Origin: Gemmatimonadaceae bacterium
GTDB taxonomy: Bacteria; Gemmatimonadota; Gemmatimonadetes; Gemmatimonadales; Gemmatimonadaceae
Direction: 5' to 3'
Assembly (NCBI GenBank): GCA_013813605.1
Contig: JACCRL010000416.1
Location: forward strand, 1-6,392
DNA length: 6,392 bases
Shown here: positions 1-5,178 of the stretch, in pieces
Layout: the number at the start of each line of letters is the position of its first letter
Position numbering within the stretch: the stretch's first letter is position 1
Translations under genes and position numbers: made by a program
Notes under the pieces: generated by a model
The model's database searches: none
What the model was told of the DNA's origin: nothing
The model's input: only the letters and a program-made list of their open reading frames with translations

Positions 1-1707
1 ATCTTTGGGTTCGGCAGCTTCAGCTGCTACTTCTGCAGCAACGTTTCATCCAACGACCTGCTCTACTCGCGTCGCATCGGGCGCGCGCCACAGGGCACGG
101 CGGCGGGAACGTATGTCGACAATCCCGAGAACAGCACCATCCTCGCCGCTGCCAAGATCACGGGGCGCACCGCGAAGGGCTACTCGATCGGCATACTTGA
201 CGCCCTGACCCGCTCGGAGAATGCAAGGGTCCTTACCGTCAATGCGACCGATGGGAGCAGGGTGGCGTCCGAGCTCGAGGTGGAGCCGCGCACGAATTAT
301 TTCGTCGGCCGCCTCAAGCGCGACCTGCGTGGCGGCAACACGACGGTGGGCGGATTCGTCAGCTCCGTCCTGCGCAGCTTTGACAACCCCGCTCTCGCCC
401 AGCGCCTCGACAAGCACGCCGAGGAGTTCGGGGTCGACTGGTTCCACGCGTGGAAGCAGCGTGAATACTCCTTTATGGGTAATTACGCCGTGTCCAATCT
501 CGGCGGCGATCCGCTCGCGGTTGCTCGACTGCAGCGGTCGAGCGCGCGCTACTTCCAGCGGCCCGACCGGCAGTCGGGAGGAAATGGTTTGTTCTCCGAC
601 CGCTTCGACACCCTCGCGACGCGGCTCGGTGGATATGGCGGTTATGCGAGAATCGCCAAGGATGGCGGCCTGTTCAACTGGGAGTCGATGGTGAACTTCC
701 GGAGCCCCGGATACGAGGTGAACGACATCTCGTTCCTGACGCGGGCGGATTACTTCTGGATGAACGCGAACGTCGCGCGCTCGCAGACGAAGCCGGGCCG
801 CTTCTACCGCAACTATTTCCTCGTCGGCGGCGCCCAGCAGCAGTTCAATTACGATGGCGACCTTACGGACCGGCAGTATCACGTCGGGAACTTCGGGCAG
901 CTCAAGAATTACTGGAACCTTAACTTCTTTTACATCCGTCATCCCGAAACCGCCGACGAGCGGTTGACGCGAGGCGGTCCAGTCGTGAACAGAAAGGGAT
1001 TCCGCTTCATGGAGAGCTTCATCAGCTCTGACCGGCGGAAGAAGATCTCCTACAGCACAGCGCCCAACATGTCGATCGGAGAAGACGGGTCGCGCTCGTA
1101 CGGGCTCAACCTCGACGTCACCATGCGCCCGCGGTCCAACGTGCAGCTGACGGTCGGGCCGCGGTATAACTACTCAACCAGCAACAACCAGTTCCTGCGG
1201 TCGGCCGTTGATTCATCCAACACCGCCTTTTTCGGGCGACGCTACATCTTCGCGTATCTGCAGCAGCGAACGACGTCGATGAACACGCGTCTCAACGTGA
1301 CGATGACGCCGGCGATGACCCTCGAACTCTTCGCCCAGCCGTTCATATCGGCAGGCGACTACTCGCGATACCAGGAGTTCGTCGCGCCGCGGCAGTCGGC
1401 GCGGCGGGTGTTCACGGATGTCACGAGCTCGGGGAGCGGGTCTTCCCGCGTGGACTCGATCCACTTGAGTCCGACCAATGCGATTGCGATTCCGAACCCG
1501 AACTTCAACTTCCGCTCGCTGCGCGGGAACGCAGTATTCCGATGGGAATATCGTCCCGGGTCCACGATGTTCGTGGTGTGGCAGCAGACGCGGCAGGACT
1601 CGGCGCCCTACGGCGATTTCAGCTTCTCACGCGACAGGGCGGCACTCTTTTCCGCGCATCCCGACAACATCTTTCAGGTGAAGATGAATTACTGGATGAG
1701 CTTCTAG
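1..1707 (+). CDS. DUF5916-type outer-membrane beta-barrel protein (5' partial)
   Basis: The reading frame is open from base 1 to the TAG at 1705-1707, giving 568 visible residues; the true start, signal peptide and any N-terminal CBM9-like carbohydrate-binding domain lie upstream of the window. The first visible residues contain a CYFC pair (9-12) followed by SNVSSNDLLYSRRIGRAPQG, a segment I recognise from proteins with an N-terminal CBM9-like fold and a C-terminal DUF5916 domain. The rest is rich in alternating aromatic and polar strands, with many Tyr, Phe, Asn and Arg residues (for example YNYSTSNNQF and FRWEYRPGSTMFVVWQQT). It ends NYWMSF, and a terminal Phe is the usual barrel-assembly signal. 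It probably sits in the outer membrane; its substrate or role is unknown and cannot be read from the sequence. An internal GTG at 262 is not the start, because conserved sequence lies before it. Family call fairly sure, function unsure. Confidence 0.8.
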   Translation: MFGFGSFSCYFCSNVSSNDLLYSRRIGRAPQGTAAGTYVDNPENSTILAAAKITGRTAKGYSIGILDALTRSENARVLTVNATDGSRVASELEVEPRTNYFVGRLKRDLRGGNTTVGGFVSSVLRSFDNPALAQRLDKHAEEFGVDWFHAWKQREYSFMGNYAVSNLGGDPLAVARLQRSSARYFQRPDRQSGGNGLFSDRFDTLATRLGGYGGYARIAKDGGLFNWESMVNFRSPGYEVNDISFLTRADYFWMNANVARSQTKPGRFYRNYFLVGGAQQQFNYDGDLTDRQYHVGNFGQLKNYWNLNFFYIRHPETADERLTRGGPVVNRKGFRFMESFISSDRRKKISYSTAPNMSIGEDGSRSYGLNLDVTMRPRSNVQLTVGPRYNYSTSNNQFLRSAVDSSNTAFFGRRYIFAYLQQRTTSMNTRLNVTMTPAMTLELFAQPFISAGDYSRYQEFVAPRQSARRVFTDVTSSGSGSSRVDSIHLSPTNAIAIPNPNFNFRSLRGNAVFRWEYRPGSTMFVVWQQTRQDSAPYGDFSFSRDRAALFSAHPDNIFQVKMNYWMSF

Positions 1708-1787
1708 TCTTCGCTCACAGTGCCGTTTACATCTGGAGGAGGGTAGGTTAGCCGGGGTTGGCCGGCATTCAGAGCGGAGCGGACAGA

Positions 1788-2597
1788 ATGAGCGTGTTCG
1801 GCGAAATGCAGCTGCGCGGGAAATCAGCGCTCGTCACGGGCGGCGGCAGCGGGATCAATCTTGCCATCGCGAAGCGTTTCGCCGAGCACGGGGCGAAGGT
1901 GGCGCTCGTCGGGCGCACGAAGGAGAAACTCGACGCCGCAGCGGGCGAGATCCGCGCTGCCGGAGGTGTAGCCGCTGGCTATCCGGCCGATGTCCGCGAG
2001 TATGAAGTGCTCGCGGCAGCGATAAAATCCGCGCGCGAAGAGCACGGCCCGCTCGACATCGTCGTGTGCGGTGCGGCGGGAAACTTCCCTGCCCCGGCGC
2101 TCGGAATGTCGGCGAATGCGTTCAAGTCGGTCGTCGACATCGACCTGCTCGGAACGTTCAACACCTGCCGGGCCGCCTTCGAGCACCTCAGGCGGCCCGG
2201 CGCATCGATCGTCAGCATCTCGGCGATGCAGGCATTCACGCCGACGCCGCTCCAGGCACATGTGTGCGCGGCAAAGGCCGGTGTGGACATGCTGACCAAG
2301 TGCCTGGCGATCGAATGGGGGAGCGAAGGGGTGCGCGTGAATTCCATCGCGCCCGGTGCGGTGGATGAGACCGAAGGAATGAAGCGCCTCGCACCGACGC
2401 CGGAGATCCGGTCGGCGTTCATGAAGAGCGTTCCATTGAAACGGTTCGCCACAAAGGAGGAGATCGCCGACCTCGCGCTCTTTCTCTGCAGCGACGCCGC
2501 CCAATTCATCACTGGCTCGATAATGGTTTGCGACGGTGGGCAGTCACTCGCCGGCATCGGCATGAGCATGATGGCGGCTCTCAAGCCGCGCGCGTAA
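1788..2597 (+). CDS. SDR oxidoreductase, 2,4-dienoyl-CoA reductase-like
   Basis: A 269-residue short-chain dehydrogenase/reductase, normal length for a classical SDR. The Rossmann nucleotide motif TGGGSGI is at 17-23, and Arg43 after the second strand (VGRT) suggests NADPH. D68 lies in the adenine-contact loop (PADV). The usual NNAG is replaced by CGAAGNF (94-100). The active-site stretch SISAMQ (143-148) is followed by HVCAAKAGVD, with Lys163 but Val159 where Tyr of YxxxK would be. This pattern, together with LAIEWG, NSIAPGAVDETEGMKRL and the tail ITGSIMVCDGGQSL, matches SDR-type 2,4-dienoyl-CoA reductases (mitochondrial DECR1, peroxisomal DECR2), which reduce dienoyl-CoA intermediates in oxidation of unsaturated fatty acids. 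It is not the flavin enzyme FadH. The ATG at 1788 is chosen because GGAG (1776-1779) lies 8 bases upstream; an in-frame TTG at 1758 would add ten residues before the conserved start. Substrate is inferred from family resemblance only; it could be another enoyl/acyl-type SDR. Confidence 0.88.
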   Translation: MSVFGEMQLRGKSALVTGGGSGINLAIAKRFAEHGAKVALVGRTKEKLDAAAGEIRAAGGVAAGYPADVREYEVLAAAIKSAREEHGPLDIVVCGAAGNFPAPALGMSANAFKSVVDIDLLGTFNTCRAAFEHLRRPGASIVSISAMQAFTPTPLQAHVCAAKAGVDMLTKCLAIEWGSEGVRVNSIAPGAVDETEGMKRLAPTPEIRSAFMKSVPLKRFATKEEIADLALFLCSDAAQFITGSIMVCDGGQSLAGIGMSMMAALKPRA

Positions 2598-2599
2598 CT

Positions 2600-2614
2600 C
2601 GACCTTAGAGGTCG
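2600..2614. terminator. Hairpin between convergent genes
   Basis: CGACCT and AGGTCG form a perfect 6-bp stem around a 3-base TAG loop, in the 18-base gap between the stop codons of the SDR gene (+) and the glycosylase gene (-). Its position suits a bidirectional transcription end. It has no T-run on either side, so it would be a weak intrinsic terminator, or only a 3'-end-protecting hairpin. Confidence 0.35.
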
Positions 2615-2615
2615 G

Positions 2616-3500
2616 TCAGGCGAGGTCGTCGACCGAGCGCGGCCAGTCCTGCTTCAGCAAACGGGATAACGCCCTGTCGGCGAGCAGCCTCCCGTCGGTC
2701 TGGCAGCGCGGACAATAATTGGTCTCGTTGTCCGCGTACCGAATCCGCTGCACCGCCGTCCCGCAAACCGGGCACGGCTTCCTGAACCTGCCGTGCACCG
2801 CCATCCCGTCGCGGAAGGCGGTTACTTTCTTCGGGAAATCGCCTCCGTATTCGCTGCGGAGGCGCTCGGTCCATTCAGTGAGCGTTGCGCGCGTCGCGTC
2901 GAAGAGGCGCTGAACCTCTCCCGCGCTGAGCCGCCGCGTGTGCTTTACGGGTGAGAGCCGGGCACGGTGAAGAATCTCGTCCGAGTAGGCGTTGCCGATT
3001 CCACTGAACAGCCGTGGATCGGTGAGCGAGCGCTTGAGGGTGTGATTCTCCTCGTTGAGACGTGCCGCGAACTCTTCGACCGTCCCGTCGAGCACCTCCA
3101 GGCCGCCGCGCACGAACTGCTGCAACCCTTCGCCGCCCCGCACGAGCCAGAGCGACGCGCGGCGCTTCGAGCCCGCTTCGGTCAGCACCAGCGTGCCGGA
3201 TGAAAAATCCAGGGCCGCGAGTCCCAGCTTGCCGGGGAGCTTCGCATCTGGCGAAAGCCACCGCAGGCGGCCCGCGATCATGAGATGCAGCACGAGAAAC
3301 AGGTCGTCCTCGAAATCGAAGACGATCCGCTTACCCATGCGGCGGAATCCGGTCACACGTTTGCCGTGCACCGCGCTGAGTGGAGGGTCGACCGAGCGGA
3401 GCAGGAACGGGCTCGCGATCCGCGTGTCGCGTAGAGTTTCACCCTTAACGCGTGATTCGAGGGCCTCGATGTAAACGGTGATGTCCGGTAGCTCGGGCAT
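2616..3500 (-). CDS. Fpg/Nei-family DNA glycosylase (base excision repair)
   Basis: A 294-residue formamidopyrimidine/endonuclease VIII-type glycosylase/AP lyase, which removes oxidised bases and nicks the backbone. It begins MPELPD, giving the catalytic Pro2 (Schiff-base nucleophile after Met removal) and Glu3. Lys57 in [11 protein letters not shown] matches the conserved N-domain lysine. The helix-two-turn-helix motif [12 protein letters not shown] (166-177) has the conserved Asn170. A C-terminal zinc finger C243-x2-C246-x16-C263-x2-C266 is intact. The finger reads [10 protein letters not shown] where Fpg proteins have R-x-T-x-x-C-P-x-C-Q, so the DNA-phosphate-binding Arg is Asn258. From memory this variant recurs in a subgroup in several phyla, so I do not assign mutM or nei, and lesion preference is open. 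The start is fixed by the need for Pro at position 2; GAGGTGA directly precedes the ATG, an unusually tight Shine-Dalgarno spacing. Convergent with the SDR gene and divergent from the next one, so probably its own transcript. Confidence 0.93.
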   Translation of the reverse strand: MPELPDITVYIEALESRVKGETLRDTRIASPFLLRSVDPPLSAVHGKRVTGFRRMGKRIVFDFEDDLFLVLHLMIAGRLRWLSPDAKLPGKLGLAALDFSSGTLVLTEAGSKRRASLWLVRGGEGLQQFVRGGLEVLDGTVEEFAARLNEENHTLKRSLTDPRLFSGIGNAYSDEILHRARLSPVKHTRRLSAGEVQRLFDATRATLTEWTERLRSEYGGDFPKKVTAFRDGMAVHGRFRKPCPVCGTAVQRIRYADNETNYCPRCQTDGRLLADRALSRLLKQDWPRSVDDLA

Positions 3501-3566
3501 TCACCTCGCCGGACGCGCGGCGCCGAGGGCCGCGAGTAAACAGCTCGTGAGAATCAGTCTGAGCAT
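3501..3566 (-). other. Candidate 21-codon leader ORF upstream of the glycosylase
   Basis: Minus-strand ATG at 3564-3566 opens a 21-residue frame, MLRLILTSCLLAALGAARPA plus a final Arg, whose TGA (3501-3503) abuts the glycosylase ATG with no gap. The peptide has a signal-peptide look: Arg3, a hydrophobic core, then Ala-rich small residues. The last codons contain the glycosylase ribosome-binding site, so translating it could couple to the downstream start. Against it, the ATG has no well-placed Shine-Dalgarno (GGAGG lies 15 bases upstream) and the frame is open well upstream, as chance frames often are at this GC. It may be a leader peptide, a remnant of a secreted-protein gene, or nothing. 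Confidence 0.15.
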
Positions 3567-3594
3567 TCGCCGAAAATGTATCCTCCGGCGGCGG

Positions 3595-3606
3595 ACGTAG
3601 GTACGT
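3595..3606. promoter_or_regulatory. Small inverted repeat in the divergent intergenic region
   Basis: ACGTA-GG-TACGT is a perfect 5-bp inverted repeat 6 bases before the ATG of the second SDR gene. The 3501-3612 gap separates divergent genes and must hold promoters for both directions; its only AT-rich patch is near 3572-3582 (gaaaatgtatc), but no convincing -35/-10 pair is visible. The repeat could be an operator half-site pair or chance. Its AGG also serves as the best available, though poor, ribosome-binding site for the downstream gene. Confidence 0.18.
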
Positions 3607-3612
3607 TTGATC

Positions 3613-4317
3613 ATGAATGGCGAACGCACCGCCCTCGTCACCGGGGGCAACCGCGGCCTTGGCCTGGAGATCTCCCGCCAGCTCGCCCACGCCGGCGCGC
3701 GCGTGATTCTTGGCTCGAGAGATCTCGAAAAGGGCAAGGCGGCCGCTAAGGCGATTTCCGGCCGCGGCGTGGTCGTCGAGGCGCGCCAGCTCGACATGGC
3801 CAGCCAGGACAGTATCCGGGAATGCGTGGCTGCGGTAACGAGTCACTACCAGCGAATCGACATACTCGTCAACAACGCCGGCGTCATGATCGACGACGAG
3901 AGCTCCGATCCCATCCACGAGCTGGATGTCGTACGCGAGACAATGGAGACCAACGTCTACGGTCCCCTTCTGCTCGCCGAGCTGGTCATCCCGATCATGA
4001 AGACGCGCCGCTACGGCCGGATCGTGAACCTGTCCAGCGGAATGGGCTCGCTAACCGGAATGGGCGCGGGTTACGTCGCCTATCGCATGTCGAAAGCGGG
4101 AATCAACGTCGTCACGCGCGTGCTCGCCGCGGAAACCATGGGAATGGGGATCCTCATCAATTCCGTGGACCCGGGCTGGGCACGAACGGACATGGGTGGG
4201 AAGGGGGCGAACCGCACGGTGGAGAAGGGCGCCGAGACACCGGTCTGGCTGTCGCTTCTTCCCGACAGCGGGCCGACCGGCGGCTTTTTTCACGACAAGA
4301 CGCAGATCGAGTGGTAG
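3613..4317 (+). CDS. SDR oxidoreductase, carbonyl-reductase-like
   Basis: A 234-residue classical short-chain dehydrogenase with every canonical motif: TGGNRGLG cofactor loop (10-17), Arg36 after strand two (GSRD, pointing to NADPH), D61 (QLDM), NNAG (87-90), Asn114, the Ser141/Ser142 pair, and Tyr157-x3-Lys161 (YRMSK). The PGWARTDMGG segment (187-196) and the tail GPTGGFFHDKTQIEW are typical of carbonyl-reductase-like SDRs related to CBR1 and plant relatives. It should be a soluble NADPH-dependent carbonyl reductase; the substrate is unknown. ATG 3613 is preferred because the conserved strand TALVTGG begins at residue 6. An in-frame TTG at 3607 would add two residues and sits 5 bases after TAGG, so it is a real alternative. 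The gene ends in a 7-base overlap with the nucleotidyltransferase, implying cotranscription. Near its end lies a hairpin with a T-run, spanning two TTT Phe codons that are uncommon in this GC-rich sequence. Confidence 0.92.
   Translation: MNGERTALVTGGNRGLGLEISRQLAHAGARVILGSRDLEKGKAAAKAISGRGVVVEARQLDMASQDSIRECVAAVTSHYQRIDILVNNAGVMIDDESSDPIHELDVVRETMETNVYGPLLLAELVIPIMKTRRYGRIVNLSSGMGSLTGMGAGYVAYRMSKAGINVVTRVLAAETMGMGILINSVDPGWARTDMGGKGANRTVEKGAETPVWLSLLPDSGPTGGFFHDKTQIEW
4272..4290 (+). terminator. Intragenic hairpin plus T6 run near the end of the SDR gene
   Basis: GCCG and CGGC pair around a 5-base loop (ACCGG), and TTTTTT follows directly (4285-4290). Two G-U pairs could lengthen the stem. 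It looks like a minimal intrinsic terminator but lies in codons for the conserved GPTGGFF segment, 20 bases before the overlapping start of the next gene. The stem is short, so it may be a chance product of conserved Gly and Phe codons. Confidence 0.18.
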
Positions 4318-5129
4318 CAGCGGCGGGCACGACAAAGGTCGTGATTCTCGCGCGTGGTCTCGGTACGCGCATGCGCGCAAATCATGGCGAGCAGGGGTTG
4401 CTTCCTGAACAGGCTTCAGTTGCTGACACCGGGCTGAAGGCGATGATCCCGGTCGGCCGTCCGTTCCTGGATTTTCTCATCAGCGCGATTGCCGACGCGG
4501 GCTTCAGCGATGTCTGCATCGTTATCGGCCCCGAGCATGGCCAGGTCAGGGAACGGTTCACGCGCGAGGTAAAACCATCGCGCGTGCGCGTGCATTTCGC
4601 CGTGCAGGAGCGGGCGCTGGGGACTGCCGATGCCGTGCTGGCTGCGGAAGAGTTCGCTGCCGGCGATCCGTTCGTGGTGCTGAACTCCGATAACTACTAT
4701 CCGATCGACGTGCTGGCGCGTCTGCGTCCGATCGGCGACGCCGCGATCGTCGGCTTCGAGCGGGAGGCGCTCGTCACGCTGAGCGGATTCCCCCCCGAGC
4801 GGGCGGCCAGGTTCGGCGCGCTGGATATCGACGATGACGGGTTCCTGCGTCGCATTCTGGTCACGCCAACGCCGGCGATGGCCGGCCGGGAGATTTATGC
4901 GAGCATGAATTGCTGGCTCTTCACGCGCGAGATATTTACTGCCTGCCGCGCCGTTCCACTGTCCCCTCGCGGCGAGCTGGAGCTTCCACGAGCGGTGCAC
5001 CTTGCGATCGACAGCGGGCAGATAAAAGTGCGCGTGATCAAGGCTCGTGCGGCGGTGCTGGACATGTCCAACCGCGCCGACATCGCTGCCGTAACGGCGC
5101 GGCTCAGCAATATAGAAGTGCGGCTGTGA
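4311..5129 (+). CDS. Sugar-phosphate nucleotidyltransferase (NTP_transferase family)
   Basis: A 272-residue protein with the NDP-sugar pyrophosphorylase fold, which joins a sugar-1-phosphate to an NTP to give an NDP-sugar and pyrophosphate. The signature loop is LARGLGTRMR (13-22; the usual form is LAAGxGTRL). Lys43 in LKAMIPVGRPFLDF corresponds to the PKPLLPV region, VQERALGTADAV (98-109) is the base-contact segment, and LNSDNYY (124-130) carries the metal-binding Asp127. MNCWLF (199-204) and GELELPRAV (221-229) match the later sugar-pocket region. The EKP motif expected after strand GFLRRI is replaced by LVTPTP (183-188). GTG 4311 is chosen because it leaves a short leader before strand KVVIL and overlaps the upstream stop (GTGGTAG), a normal coupled arrangement; no Shine-Dalgarno is evident. 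The frame stays open upstream inside the SDR gene, but that part is noncoding in this frame. Sugar specificity cannot be told; no other sugar genes are in view. A C7 run spans 4790-4796. Confidence 0.87.
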   Translation: MVAAAGTTKVVILARGLGTRMRANHGEQGLLPEQASVADTGLKAMIPVGRPFLDFLISAIADAGFSDVCIVIGPEHGQVRERFTREVKPSRVRVHFAVQERALGTADAVLAAEEFAAGDPFVVLNSDNYYPIDVLARLRPIGDAAIVGFEREALVTLSGFPPERAARFGALDIDDDGFLRRILVTPTPAMAGREIYASMNCWLFTREIFTACRAVPLSPRGELELPRAVHLAIDSGQIKVRVIKARAAVLDMSNRADIAAVTARLSNIEVRL

Positions 5130-5178
5130 GAATTGCGCGTCGGCCAGCTCAGCCATAGGTTCCGAAGCAGTCAAGAAA

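Noticed and set aside
46..942. Long minus-strand open frame (298 codons) opposite the barrel protein
   Set aside because: It is antisense to a frame with clear DUF5916-like motifs; its translation is low-complexity Arg/Val/Glu/Ala sequence with no recognisable motif, as expected from the antisense of GC-rich coding sequence.
1824..2504. Minus-strand open frame of 226 codons opposite the first SDR
   Set aside because: The plus frame carries TGGGSGI and other SDR motifs throughout; the antisense product has no recognisable features.
3822..4310. Upstream extension of the nucleotidyltransferase frame into the SDR gene
   Set aside because: The frame is open but translates to Arg/Gly-rich sequence out of phase with the conserved SDR; the transferase fold begins only after the GTG at 4311.
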